A stretch of DNA of 64,000 nucleotides from PALSA-270 sp963770915 (GTDB taxonomy: Bacteria; Acidobacteriota; Terriglobia; Terriglobales; Acidobacteriaceae). The position numbers were made by a program, and so were the translations under genes. The notes beneath the pieces were generated by a model, which worked only from the letters and a program-made list of their open reading frames with translations, did not search any database and had not been told where the DNA came from. The stretch lies in the NCBI GenBank assembly GCA_963770915.1, contig CAVYRG010000001.1:3472001-3536000 (forward strand), in the 5' to 3' direction. Shown here piece after piece: positions 1 through 8,166 of this stretch. Within the stretch, counting starts at the first letter, position 1; each line of letters opens with the position of its first letter.

Positions 1-902
1 CTTGGGTGGCCCTTCGCTATAAAGTGCCGGTGCATCGGATTACCTTGTTCCTGTTTGGTGGCGTCTCGCAGATAGCCGGGGAACCTCCGAGCGCAGCGGC
101 CGAATTCCTGATTGCGGTTGTTGGGCCGCTCACTAGCTTTGCACTGGCGGCTCTCTTCTTCTTTTTGGAGCCGATGCTAGTAAACATCGCGCCAGCCTTG
201 GCGATTGCCAAGTATCTCGCGCTCATTAATGGCATCCTGGGACTGTTCAACCTTATTCCAGGATTTCCCCTGGATGGAGGCCGGGTTTTTCGCGCCCTCG
301 TTTGGGCCGCCAACAAGAACTTCCGCCGCGCTACTCTGATCGCCGCCAGCACCGGCCGCTTCTTCGGATTTCTGTTTATTGTCGTGGGCGTATGGCTAGC
401 GCTGAAAGGGAACATTATCAACGGATTGTGGATCGCCTTCATCGGCTGGTTCCTTGAGAGCGCAGCCGCCGCGCAAGTCCAGCAGCAAATGGTGCAAGGC
501 CTCTTGGTTGGTCACACGGTATCCCAGGCGATGGGAAATGCGTGCACTCACGTATCGGCAGACGTCTCGTTGCAAAATCTGATTGATCAGGAAGTTCTGA
601 CACACGGTAGACAGTGCTTCCTCGTGGACCGAGGAGACCACGTGGTCGGACTGCTGACCCTGCACGACATGAAGGAGATTCCGCGACTCTCATGGGCCAC
701 GACGACGGCAGCCCAGGCCATGAAACCCGTCGAGAAGCTAAAGAAGATCGATCCCAAAGCAGAACTGTGGACAGCGATGGAAAAGATGGGCCGGGATGGA
801 ATCAGTGAAATGCCCGTCATGCTGGGAAATAACTTCGTCGGATTGCTTTCGACGGGCGACATCGTCAGATATCTTCACACTCTGCAGCAAGTGGCAACGT
901 AA
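1..902 (+). CDS. Site-2 protease (M50) with C-terminal CBS pair, 5' end cut by window
   Basis: This is an integral-membrane zinc metalloprotease of the M50/S2P type, expected to cleave membrane substrates within the bilayer. The reading frame is open to the left edge, so the N-terminus and the HExxH zinc motif lie outside the window; the GTG at position 6 is probably internal. Visible are the FGGV segment, several hydrophobic helices and the second zinc motif NLIPGFPLDGG, which supplies the Asp ligand. From about residue 170 a tandem CBS pair follows (SQAMGNACTHV and AQAMKPVEKLKKI), a usual sensory module in this subfamily that may bind adenine nucleotides. The gene opens a group of stress genes. 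A second copy of the last CBS segment survives as a remnant near 4.3-4.56 kb. Confidence 0.9.
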   Translation, partial: WVALRYKVPVHRITLFLFGGVSQIAGEPPSAAAEFLIAVVGPLTSFALAALFFFLEPMLVNIAPALAIAKYLALINGILGLFNLIPGFPLDGGRVFRALVWAANKNFRRATLIAASTGRFFGFLFIVVGVWLALKGNIINGLWIAFIGWFLESAAAAQVQQQMVQGLLVGHTVSQAMGNACTHVSADVSLQNLIDQEVLTHGRQCFLVDRGDHVVGLLTLHDMKEIPRLSWATTTAAQAMKPVEKLKKIDPKAELWTAMEKMGRDGISEMPVMLGNNFVGLLSTGDIVRYLHTLQQVAT

Positions 903-1003
903 GAGAAGGATGGAGGCGGTTCGGGTTTAGCGTGCATTGGAACGCTGGCAAGACCTTGCGGTAACCGGACGAACCGAGTGCTTACTTGAAGGGCCAATGA
1001 GTT

Positions 1004-1696
1004 ATGACCAAAACACTTTTGACAATCTCGCTGATGTTCCTATTGTTGAGCTCAGGCGTGGTCTCGGCTTCAGACCGCGATGATGACCTAAGTCGAATTC
1101 AGAACGCCACGCGTGTCTTCCAGGAAATCATGAGTACCCCCGACAACGGAATCCCCAACGAGATTCTGGAATCGGCGAAATGTATCGCCATTATTCCGGG
1201 AGATAAAAAATTCGCCTTTATCTTTGGCGGCAACTATGGCCGGGGCGTGGCAATTTGCCACACTCCACATGGCTGGAGTGCCCCGGTGTTTGTGGCGGTC
1301 GATGGCGGGAGCGTTGGTTATCAGATCGGCGGATCCTCGACCGACCTGGTGATGATCTTCATGAACGACCACGCGCTGCAAAGCCTGCTCGGCGACAAGT
1401 TCAAGCTGGGGGCCGACGCATCCGTTGCGGCCGGGCCGGTAGGCCGGCATGCGGCCGCCGGTACGGACATCAGAATGAACGCAGAAATCCTGTCTTATTC
1501 ACGCGCTAAAGGCGTCTTTGCCGGAGCCAGTCTGGACGGCGCCGTGGTGCAGGCCGACAAAAGTGGCGATCGCGCCATGTACGGAAAGGATGTCAATCGT
1601 CACGAAATACTGAGTGGCAAAATTTCTGTCCCCGAACCTGCGAGACCTCTCGTGCGCGAAGTTGGCCGATACGTGAAAGAGGCGAAAGCTTCATAA
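1004..1696 (+). CDS. SYLF/Ysc84-type lipid-binding protein, secreted
   Basis: The 230-residue product begins with a clear signal peptide (MTKTLLTISLMFLLLSSGVVSAS), so it should be exported. The body matches the SYLF (Ysc84, PF04366) family: an N-terminal helix, the CIAIIPG segment, the GRGVAICHTPHGWSAPVF block and the glycine-rich GGSVGYQIGG stretch, ending in the SYSRAKGVFAGASLDGAVV signature. Characterised SYLF proteins bind phosphoinositides or other lipids; the bacterial role is poorly known. It is monocistronic, with about 100 bases upstream and no strong promoter recognised. The family call is firm; a function beyond lipid or envelope binding cannot be inferred. Confidence 0.9.
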   Translation: MTKTLLTISLMFLLLSSGVVSASDRDDDLSRIQNATRVFQEIMSTPDNGIPNEILESAKCIAIIPGDKKFAFIFGGNYGRGVAICHTPHGWSAPVFVAVDGGSVGYQIGGSSTDLVMIFMNDHALQSLLGDKFKLGADASVAAGPVGRHAAAGTDIRMNAEILSYSRAKGVFAGASLDGAVVQADKSGDRAMYGKDVNRHEILSGKISVPEPARPLVREVGRYVKEAKAS

Positions 1697-1932
1697 TTTC
1701 TCCGTCGAATACCGTTGGAACGGTGTTTGTGGTTTAGGTACTCCATGACGCAACTGCGGTTCGATTGAGAAAGGATACGAAGCACTTGAGCTACCAATAG
1801 GCGATGTCCAAGTGCCGGGCCCGTTTTTAATGATTCAAGAACAGAACCACGGATCACTTCTCTGTAGCGAGTGCGAAGTGCGTCTGCACAATCGCACCGA
1901 AAGGGCGCTATCGCGCCTTGTTCATTGCTGAA

Positions 1933-2100
1933 ATGGGCAAACAAGTAGCAGTCGTACTTTACGTCGTGGCGATGGCAGCCGTCATAGTCGGTGTTGATTT
2001 CGTGTTCTTCAGAAACCGATTCCGGGAACGGCTCACAGTGAATGTTGGCATTGTCTTGGTGTTCGCAGCTTTCTACTTGAGGTTCCTCAGACGTCCATGA
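1933..2100 (+). CDS. Small two-helix membrane protein, conserved hypothetical
   Basis: A 55-residue protein starting MGKQVAVVLYVVAMAAV has two hydrophobic segments (about residues 5-22 and 35-50) separated by the basic loop FFRNRFRERL, and ends FYLRFLRRP. An in-frame ATG 15 bases upstream exists, but the shorter start gives the membrane-protein layout. Similar tiny proteins with a VGVDFxFFRNRF core occur in acidobacteria and other soil bacteria (from memory of the family, not searched). The function is unknown. It sits between the SYLF gene and the Hsp20-like gene, in the stress island. Confidence 0.65.
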   Translation: MGKQVAVVLYVVAMAAVIVGVDFVFFRNRFRERLTVNVGIVLVFAAFYLRFLRRP

Positions 2101-2183
2101 TTGGTGGCAGTTGAGCACCGTCGGTCGACCAGCATCAGGATGAATTGTGGTGCGTCGCGGGGGCGTCTGTCGAGGAGGAACAG

Positions 2184-2642
2184 ATGACAAGCAAATCACA
2201 GTCTGGGAAAGCGCAATCCGTACCATTGGTCGAGGCCGACATCCTGGACAGGATGAACGGAACCAGGACGCTAATCGCTCAGCGTGCCTATGAAATCTAC
2301 TGGTCCCGTGGAGGCGCGCATGGCTCTGACCAGGACGATTGGTTCACTGCGGAACAAGAAATCCTGCCCAAGCTTGCAATCGAGTGCAATGTGACCGACG
2401 CCGACGTGCGGTTCACAGCGCAGGTGCCCGGCTTTGACGCAAAAGACTTGGAGGTGGCTCTCGGACATCGCCGGGCGGTTGTTTGCGGTGTCCATTCCGA
2501 TTCGAATCGCAATGCAGATGGTGTTTATGAGGACAGGAAGGTGATGCGGATTGTTGAGCTTCCGTTCGAAGTTGATCCAGTGTCGTCTAGGGCGACGCTT
2601 CAGAGCGGAACGTTACAGGTTGTGTTACTGCGCTCGCGGTAG
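2184..2642 (+). CDS. DUF2934 plus Hsp20-like chaperone fusion
   Basis: The 152-residue protein joins two parts. Residues ~30-65 carry the short DUF2934 motif (IAQRAYEIYWSRGGAHGSD followed by DDWFTAEQE), and the rest looks like an alpha-crystallin/Hsp20 fold (ADVRFTAQVPGFDAKDLEVAL, then a strand-rich tail ending in LQVVLLRSR). The ATG at 2184 is preceded by GAGGAGG at 2172-2178, which decides the start over an upstream TTG at 2145. Small heat-shock proteins hold unfolded clients in the cytoplasm without ATP. DUF2934 domains are common in acidobacteria and rhizobia, often in stress genes, with unknown role. Confidence 0.8.
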   Translation: MTSKSQSGKAQSVPLVEADILDRMNGTRTLIAQRAYEIYWSRGGAHGSDQDDWFTAEQEILPKLAIECNVTDADVRFTAQVPGFDAKDLEVALGHRRAVVCGVHSDSNRNADGVYEDRKVMRIVELPFEVDPVSSRATLQSGTLQVVLLRSR

Positions 2643-2729
2643 ATTCCAGGCGAATGTGGCTGCTAGTGCCACTTTCAATCTGCGGTTCGCATCTTAGGAG
2701 ATGAAGACTTTTCGATGGAGGGTATAAAT

Positions 2730-3191
2730 ATGCCGAAGACTGCAGTTGGACTATTTGAGAATCCGAAACTCGTGGACGATGTTGTGCCGAAGATCGAGGC
2801 CATTGGTATTCCTCAGAAAGAGGTTCGCACTCTGGAGGAGGCGGCGGAGTTCGAAGTCACCGGTATGATGAGCTTCCCGCGCGTCGAATTTGAAGACGAC
2901 GTGATTCGGGAACTTAACCGGATCGGAGCGACGGATGCGGAGTCGCAGGCTTATGTCGAAGGACTGCGGCGCGGCGGCGCCCTGGTTTTCGCGACAGGCA
3001 CGGACGAAAAAGTTCAGGCCGCCGCCGATATCATGAACCACTACGGAGCGCAGGAGATCGAGGAAACCAGCGGTGCGGAACCGGACTTGCCCTACGATGC
3101 TCACGACAGCGTGACTCCGAGCCGCGAGACTCCGGTCCTGGCCGGACGAGTCCGCCAATCCGCCCAGGGGGCTTGCCTGTTCGTGTGGTGA
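2730..3191 (+). CDS. General stress protein 17M-like domain protein
   Basis: The protein (153 residues from ATG 2730; GGAGGG at 2717-2722 is well placed upstream) begins MPKTAVGLFENPKLVDDVV and resembles the general-stress 17M/YflT type: a ferredoxin-like half with an acidic FEDDVIRELNRIGAT segment and the RRGGALVFATG strand. A similar arrangement, ending GRVRQS...FVW, recurs in acidobacterial stress proteins (from memory). The fold suggests a small cytoplasmic regulator or chaperone-like protein; no catalytic residues are evident. An ATG at 2715 is a possible alternative start, but it overlaps the ribosome-binding sequence. Confidence 0.7.
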   Translation: MPKTAVGLFENPKLVDDVVPKIEAIGIPQKEVRTLEEAAEFEVTGMMSFPRVEFEDDVIRELNRIGATDAESQAYVEGLRRGGALVFATGTDEKVQAAADIMNHYGAQEIEETSGAEPDLPYDAHDSVTPSRETPVLAGRVRQSAQGACLFVW

Positions 3192-3508
3192 TTCAGAGCG
3201 GAGTCGCTTTGCAAGCCGCGCGTTGGCGAACAGCGAAACGGCTAAGCCTGACGATCGCTGTCTTTTCGCGATCCGGCGAACCGATCTTCCGCGGCCGGCG
3301 GCTGACTCCGCCCAGGTTAACTCCGATGTGGCGATGGACTGTGTTTTGCGGCGATGCTGCCGGGCTCGTCGGCAAGGTTACGGAACTCCTCCGTGAGCAA
3401 GCCGAATTGCTTGAAACTGCAAGCTTGCTTTCAAGAGCAGACCTGGAAAGCTACGAGAGACGCTCGGAACGGATCCGCGAACTCATTTACCAGCTCGCGG
3501 AGAAGTAG
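3173..3508 (+). CDS. Hypothetical protein with C-terminal coiled coil
   Basis: This frame (TTG start, overlapping the previous gene by 19 bases) encodes up to 111 residues. Only the C-terminal ~45 residues look protein-like: an amphipathic, charged helix (KVTELLREQAELLETASLL then SYERRSERIRELIYQLAEK). The N-terminal part is Arg/Pro/Trp-rich and has no recognisable fold, so the true start may be the ATG at 3326, giving about 60 residues. No good ribosome-binding site was seen for either. No family was recognised. Confidence 0.4.
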   Translation: MPVRVVIQSGVALQAARWRTAKRLSLTIAVFSRSGEPIFRGRRLTPPRLTPMWRWTVFCGDAAGLVGKVTELLREQAELLETASLLSRADLESYERRSERIRELIYQLAEK

Positions 3509-3540
3509 TGCAAAGACGGTGATCCACGTCGCCCTGTCGA

Positions 3541-3603
3541 GCGATCGCCGCTTTGACCCGAGGGGACGCCGAGGCGGTCCTTAGCTACCTGAAATCAGTT
3601 TAG
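3541..3603 (+). pseudogene. Possible C-terminal tail of a cytochrome c (remnant)
   Basis: An open stretch reading AALTRGDAEAVLSYLKSV ends in TAG at 3601-3603. It resembles the last helix of small class I cytochromes c, where an LT..DA..VV.YLKS pattern is typical. No heme motif or start precedes it; a stop lies a short way upstream. It may be the tail of a lost gene, or chance. The rest of the interval 3509-3723 shows nothing else recognisable apart from a weak promoter. Confidence 0.3.
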
Positions 3604-3686
3604 CCCGGCAATCGCCCAGCACCCTTCGCAGGTGTGTGATTCTCGTCACACGGCGGGCGCATTCAACCGATATTCATTTCATCTTT

Positions 3687-3715
3687 ATGACTTCCTTATT
3701 GTTCCCTCCTACTAT
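3687..3715 (+). promoter_or_regulatory. Putative sigma-70 promoter for the receiver gene
   Basis: ATGACT (3687-3692) and TACTAT (3710-3715) are separated by 17 bases, just upstream of the receiver gene, whose possible TTG starts are 3724 and 3745. The -35 box is weak (4 of 6 matches to TTGACA). Confidence 0.35.
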
Positions 3716-3723
3716 AGGGGCGT

Positions 3724-4188
3724 TTGTTCAGAACGGAGCAGGTCTTGAGCGGTTTACAGGCTTTAGTCGCTAGCCCCGACGCCGGAAGACGAGCCGCGCT
3801 CTTGGATGTTCTCGGGCAGTGCGGCCTGAAAATCGTTACAGCGGCGAACGTAAACGAGGTGCGGACAGTTCTAGCTCAGCGGCACGTGCACGTGGTGTTT
3901 TGTGAAGATGGCCTACCACCGCACGGCTTCCGGCAAGTTCTCCGGCTCACCAAGGCAAGGGGATCGGGAGTTCCGGTAGTCGTGTCTTCTTTGCTGGGCG
4001 AGTTGGACCAGTACCTGGAGGCGATGGAGTTGGGAGTGTTCGATTTCATCGCTCCACCGTATCGCCGCGCCGACGTGGAGTCCATCGTCAACAGTGTCCG
4101 TAAGCATTACTTGTCCGCCGGGGAGGCAGAGACGGCTCCCCACAATCTGGAGGCAACAACTTCATGCGGAGATGAGGCTGTGGCTTGA
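3724..4188 (+). CDS. Degenerate receiver-domain protein (pseudo-receiver)
   Basis: A 154-residue single-domain protein with the alternating pattern of a CheY-like receiver (LQALVASPDAGRR, VHVVFCEDGLP, VPVVVSS, FDFIAPPY). The phosphorylation site is altered: the residue that should be the phosphoacceptor Asp is Glu61 (E-D-G-L-P), the acidic pair after strand 1 is replaced by Ser-Pro, and the conserved Lys is Pro111. Such domains cannot be phosphorylated in the normal way, and Glu at this position can mimic the phosphorylated state. There is no output domain, so it probably acts by protein contact. The start is TTG at 3724 or TTG at 3745. Confidence 0.7.
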   Translation: MFRTEQVLSGLQALVASPDAGRRAALLDVLGQCGLKIVTAANVNEVRTVLAQRHVHVVFCEDGLPPHGFRQVLRLTKARGSGVPVVVSSLLGELDQYLEAMELGVFDFIAPPYRRADVESIVNSVRKHYLSAGEAETAPHNLEATTSCGDEAVA

Positions 4189-4309
4189 GCGGCTGCCCGT
4201 CGCCCTTGAACACCGCGGTCGGACTTCCCAAAGAAGTTGGGTTCAGGGATCAATCGGGTCGCTCCATCAACCGAAGAGGAGTCTCCGATGGCTCAAAGTG
4301 CGCCAATCC

Positions 4310-4558
4310 CGCATGTTCGGTGTCCAGCTAGAAGCATGGCCGTCCACCCCCGTGCGCAGTGTCATGCGTCCAGCAGAGAAGATCCATTCTGTTTCACGCG
4401 AGATGCCTGCGATGGAGGCCCTGGAGGCCATGGGCCGGGAAGATGTGAATCAACTGACGGTCAGGTCCGATGGGCGGGTTGAAGGTATCGTGTCGCGTGC
4501 TCACGTGCTGCAAGTACTGCTCTCACGAACTGGGCTAAACTTGCCGCGCGCCGCATGA
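4310..4558 (+). pseudogene. CBS-domain remnant of a site-2 protease paralogue
   Basis: The frame open to 4558 encodes a clear C-terminal CBS motif (TPVRSVMRPAEKIHSVSRE, then MEALEAMGREDVNQLTV and GIVSRAHVLQVL). It corresponds to the last ~75 residues of S2P-CBS proteases and aligns with the end of the first gene in the window (AQAMKPVEKLKKIDPKAE). The sequence 5' of about 4310 in this frame (Arg/Trp-rich) shows no protease or first-CBS homology, so this is most likely a 5'-truncated copy. An ATG at 4313 could still express it as a lone half-CBS protein. Confidence 0.6.
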
Positions 4559-4651
4559 GAATAAGGTCCTGTGAGAAATGTGCACACGTGGATCTGGCAA
4601 CAAGCAAGGAAAAGGTATCGGGAGCGAGGCCGTTGCCCGAGAGGACACCGT

Positions 4652-5287
4652 TCAGCCTTTGTTTCTTGGGACGAGTTCCACGGGCATACGGCCCAGCTTG
4701 GTATATATCCGGCGTCGTCGTAGCAGGGGCCACCAATCATAGAGGTAGATCTGCATCGGTCGCCACATGGCAACCCATCCGGCAATCGTGAGGCTCTCCC
4801 GCGCGACGGCAGCCCAGGCGCCCGTCACAGCGCCTAGCAACATTTTGCTGAGGAGGAGACACGCGGCCAAAAACACCAGACCGATCAAAAGGCTGGTACG
4901 GCCTTGCTTGAGCAGACGCTTGAACTCCAAATTAATGATTTTGGCGCGGTGAGAAAAATAGTTGTGAACCGCCGTCCTGATCATTTGGGAGGGGTCTTCG
5001 GCAGGCCATTGGTCCAAGTAGATACGCAACTTGATCGGGGCCTTAGGGGAAAATTCCTGGGCCCAGCTGACGATGAATTCCTCCGCGTCGTCGTCGAGAT
5101 CTTTTTCAATGAATGGAGAAGGGTCCATCGAATTAAACAGCTGACTCAGGTCGCGTAGTTTGAGTTGTATGGTGTGTGGATGCCCTCGGCCCTTCGCAAC
5201 GATCTCTGGCCCGCTCTCCAAAGGGTCAATCCCGAGTTCCCTTTGGGGAGAAGAGTTTCTTGCGGATTCGATATTTTTCGATGCCAT
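4652..5287 (-). CDS. Conserved hypothetical membrane protein
   Basis: A 211-residue protein. A soluble N-terminal half contains the conserved-looking block LRDLSQLFNSMDPSPFIEKD followed by DAEEFIVSWAQE, then an amphipathic basic stretch and one or two membrane helices at about residues 131-175 (LLIGLVFLAACLLLSKMLL), and a Trp-rich tail (WRPMQIYLYDWWPLLRRRR). The first block recurs in a family of uncharacterised bacterial proteins (from memory). The layout suggests a membrane-anchored cytosolic domain. It lies between the CBS remnant and a universal stress protein on the same strand. No function is assigned. Confidence 0.7.
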   Translation of the reverse strand: MASKNIESARNSSPQRELGIDPLESGPEIVAKGRGHPHTIQLKLRDLSQLFNSMDPSPFIEKDLDDDAEEFIVSWAQEFSPKAPIKLRIYLDQWPAEDPSQMIRTAVHNYFSHRAKIINLEFKRLLKQGRTSLLIGLVFLAACLLLSKMLLGAVTGAWAAVARESLTIAGWVAMWRPMQIYLYDWWPLLRRRRIYTKLGRMPVELVPRNKG

Positions 5288-5362
5288 TGGATGGTCAGTC
5301 CTTACAATTTCCCTCGCCTATTATTATTGCAAGGCATCATAGGGAATCGGCTCGATGTGTAC

Positions 5363-6256
5363 CTATTTCTCTAGCGGACTTCCTCCCCGTATGACTAGCA
5401 CGGGGCAGCGCGCATGGGAGACTACGTCATAGGCCGTCGGTCCTGGGAGATGTGCAGCGACTCGTGGATAAGCAGAGCCGCGCACACCGAGGACGATTAG
5501 TCCGATCTGTAGCTTGCCGGCAATCTCCAGGATGCTTTCTGCGGGCGGACCAAACTCTACGCGGAACTCAGGCACGCTTCCTTCGTCCAATACCCAGTGC
5601 TGTTCCTGCATCCGCATCCGGAAAAAGTCGGCAGCCTGCATCCTGGTCGAAAGCGGCTCTTTCCACACATCCTCGGCAACGTGCAAGAAGAAAAGCGCAG
5701 AGCCATATTCCTTGGCTAACCCGCATGCGTAATGCATCGCTGGTTCAGACTCCTGAGAGAAATCGGTCGCGTAAAGGATGCGCGGCGGTCTAGCTTCTGT
5801 TTCCGCGGCTACCGAACTCTCTGGTCCCACCATTAAAACCGGTTTTTGCGCACGCCGCAGAATCTCCTCGGCAACCGATCCCAGCAGCAGTTTTTCGACT
5901 CCACGCCGGCCGTGGGTACCGACCACAATTAGATTGATTTCGTGTTTTTCCGACATGGCCGCAAGCATCGGCCAAACGTCGCCGTGATCGATGAGTATCT
6001 CGTGCGAAACTCCCCGGAGAAGAGACGCCGCTCGCAATCCGGCCATCTGCCCTTCTGCGTGCGTGCGCATGCTCTCCAGGACAGCGTCTCTCTCGTCCAC
6101 TGGAACCATGACATACGCATCTGGAGGAACGACATACGCAAGATAGAGCTTCGCGCCAAATTGTCGAGCGACCGCGACGGCATAGGGTAACGCAGCCGTA
6201 GAGGCTGGGGAAAAATCAGTCGCAAGAAGGACACGGTTAAAAAGGATTTGAGTCAC
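5363..6256 (-). CDS. Tandem universal stress protein (two UspA domains)
   Basis: A 297-residue protein made of two UspA folds, residues ~5-145 and ~158-290. The first has the nucleotide-binding signature GTHGRRGVEKLLLGS (from residue 113) followed by PVLMV. The second has GVRGSAYPRVAAHLPG and CPVLVI, where the second half of the motif is less canonical. The start codon is GTG at 6254-6256. Usp proteins bind ATP or other nucleotides and accumulate under energy limitation or other stress. It is divergent from the chloride transporter gene, with about 100 bases between. Confidence 0.92.
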   Translation of the reverse strand: MTQILFNRVLLATDFSPASTAALPYAVAVARQFGAKLYLAYVVPPDAYVMVPVDERDAVLESMRTHAEGQMAGLRAASLLRGVSHEILIDHGDVWPMLAAMSEKHEINLIVVGTHGRRGVEKLLLGSVAEEILRRAQKPVLMVGPESSVAAETEARPPRILYATDFSQESEPAMHYACGLAKEYGSALFFLHVAEDVWKEPLSTRMQAADFFRMRMQEQHWVLDEGSVPEFRVEFGPPAESILEIAGKLQIGLIVLGVRGSAYPRVAAHLPGPTAYDVVSHARCPVLVIRGGSPLEK

Positions 6257-6360
6257 AGGTCAACACCCGTGTTTATGTTACACTCCGGCGAAATACAAGA
6301 GAAAAATGCCGTGTTCGATCTGCGTAGCGGTCGCCGCTCCATTATCGTGCGGAGGTTCGT

Positions 6361-8064
6361 ATGGTAAAGGAGAGCGAACCGCGTTTACTTGCCGAGACCG
6401 TAATCCTAGGTGTTGTGGGGGCTCTTGCCGCTCAACTCTTTGCCTGGTCCCTGCGAATCTGCGAACACCTTTTCCTGATCACGTTGGCCGGCTACCACCC
6501 TCCGGGATTGCCGGAAGAGGGCGGCGTCCTTCGGCAAGCGATAGGACCGCACGGCCTGTGGCTGATCCCGCTGGCGACGACTGTGGGAGGGTTGCTCTCA
6601 GGATTTTTGGTCTACACTTGGGCGCCCGAAGCGGAGGGCCACGGCACTGACACCGTCGTGAAGGCTTTCCATCGTGCGGGCGGCTTTATTCGCGCCCGGG
6701 TTGCACCATTGAAGCTAGTGGCTTCGGCCATCACCATTGGATCGGGCGGTTCTGCCGGCCGAGAGGGCCCCACCGCGCTGATCGGCGCCGGAGTTGGCTC
6801 CATCTACGCCACCCTCACGCGTCGCCCGGACGAACACCGGCAGGTTCTGGTTCTGGCGGGTATGGCCGCAGGTCTGTCTGCGATTTTCCGCTCCCCGATC
6901 GGGGCCGCCTTTTTCGCCATCGAGGTGCTCTACGGCAGCATGGAATTCGAGGCCGGAGCCCTGCTTTATACCATGCTGGCGTCGGTGGTTGCCTATGCAG
7001 TGAACGGGTTATTTGTCGGCTGGCGGCCTTTGTTCTACTTTCCGCCTGCCACGGGCAATCTCCACGCCCTGGATTACGCTTGGTTTTGCGTGTTAGGAGC
7101 CGCAGGCGGTCTTTTGGCAACACTCCTGCCCGTCGTATTTTATCGACTGCGGGACGCTTTTCGTGCACTCCCCCTGCCGCCAGCACTGAACCCAGCCATC
7201 GGCGGTTTGGGAGTCGGCCTGCTGGCCCTGAAATTCCCTCAGGTCCTGGGTGGAGGCTACGGGTGGATACAGGAAGCAATCGATGGCCGGCTGGCCGTTA
7301 GGTTGCTGCTGATTCTTATCTTCTTAAAGATCATCGCATTTGCCTTCACTGTCTCATCAGGTGGTTCCGGCGGGGTCTTCGCGCCAACTCTTTTTGTGGG
7401 AGCCATGTTGGGGGGGCTTCTCTCCTCGCGCTTTCACTTGCCCTCAGCGATGTTTGTGGTTGTAGGAATGGCGGCCACATTCGGCGCCGCTGCGCGAGTG
7501 CCGATCGCTTCCTTAATCATGGTTACGGAGATGACGGGTGGATATCAGTTGCTGCCTCCAGCAGCGTTTGCTGTCCTCCTGAGCTACCTAATCCAAACCC
7601 AGCTCTCAGCGCACCTAAAATACAACAGTCTGTACGAGGCGCAGGTCCTCGGACGTGCTCAATCTCCCTCTCGCTACGTGGAGAATGTTCAGTTGGCCCT
7701 TAGACTTCTTGGAACCCGCCAGATTCCGCGGGCGGCCAAGATTGGCCACATTGATCTGGTCGCTCTCTTAGATTCCGGTATACCGATCAGAATGCCCGGC
7801 CGAAAGGAACTGAATGTAGGTGTTCTGCGGCCTGAGAGCGCTCTGATTGGGAAGACCGTCCAGTCCTGTTACGACGCGTCCGGCGGAAGTGCCCTCGAGA
7901 TCATCGCTATTTTGCGTGGCGGAGATGTAGTGCTGCCCAAGAGAGACACGGTGCTGCAGGAGAATGACCGCATTCTCATGATCGGTTCGAGCAAGGCACG
8001 AAGCCGCATTGCCGAGCACCTTGTTGCCTTAGAACCTCCGAAGGACCACGCGAGCGATCGGTAA
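6361..8064 (+). CDS. ClC-type chloride channel or H+/Cl- antiporter with TrkA-C domain
   Basis: A 567-residue integral membrane protein of the voltage-gated chloride channel family. The selectivity-filter segments are present: GSGGSAGREGP (residues 127-137), whose Glu135 corresponds to the external gating Glu, and GGVFAPTLFVGAMLGG, the GxFxP motif. The first filter motif differs from the classical GSGIP. About ten membrane helices precede a cytosolic RCK-C/TrkA-C-like domain from about residue 480 (LRPESALIGKTVQSC), a usual ligand-binding regulatory tail. The presence of the gating Glu leaves antiporter activity open. Start ATG with CGGAGG upstream. It precedes the H+-ATPase on the same strand, so the pair may set pH and charge balance. 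Confidence 0.92.
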   Translation: MVKESEPRLLAETVILGVVGALAAQLFAWSLRICEHLFLITLAGYHPPGLPEEGGVLRQAIGPHGLWLIPLATTVGGLLSGFLVYTWAPEAEGHGTDTVVKAFHRAGGFIRARVAPLKLVASAITIGSGGSAGREGPTALIGAGVGSIYATLTRRPDEHRQVLVLAGMAAGLSAIFRSPIGAAFFAIEVLYGSMEFEAGALLYTMLASVVAYAVNGLFVGWRPLFYFPPATGNLHALDYAWFCVLGAAGGLLATLLPVVFYRLRDAFRALPLPPALNPAIGGLGVGLLALKFPQVLGGGYGWIQEAIDGRLAVRLLLILIFLKIIAFAFTVSSGGSGGVFAPTLFVGAMLGGLLSSRFHLPSAMFVVVGMAATFGAAARVPIASLIMVTEMTGGYQLLPPAAFAVLLSYLIQTQLSAHLKYNSLYEAQVLGRAQSPSRYVENVQLALRLLGTRQIPRAAKIGHIDLVALLDSGIPIRMPGRKELNVGVLRPESALIGKTVQSCYDASGGSALEIIAILRGGDVVLPKRDTVLQENDRILMIGSSKARSRIAEHLVALEPPKDHASDR

Positions 8065-8166
8065 CGTCGCCCAATAGCGCCGCTGGGAACGCCGCATGGC
8101 GACAAATCAAGACGTTGCTGTAGGATTGGCTCGCAAGAAATTTTGCCTTCTGAGGAGGCAAGTCCG

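Noticed and set aside
6250..6265. TTGAGTCACAGGTCAA as an FNR/CRP-like box upstream of the ClC gene
   Set aside because: The TTGA/TCAA half-sites are 8 bases apart rather than 6, and one half lies inside the start of the Usp gene; too weak to claim.
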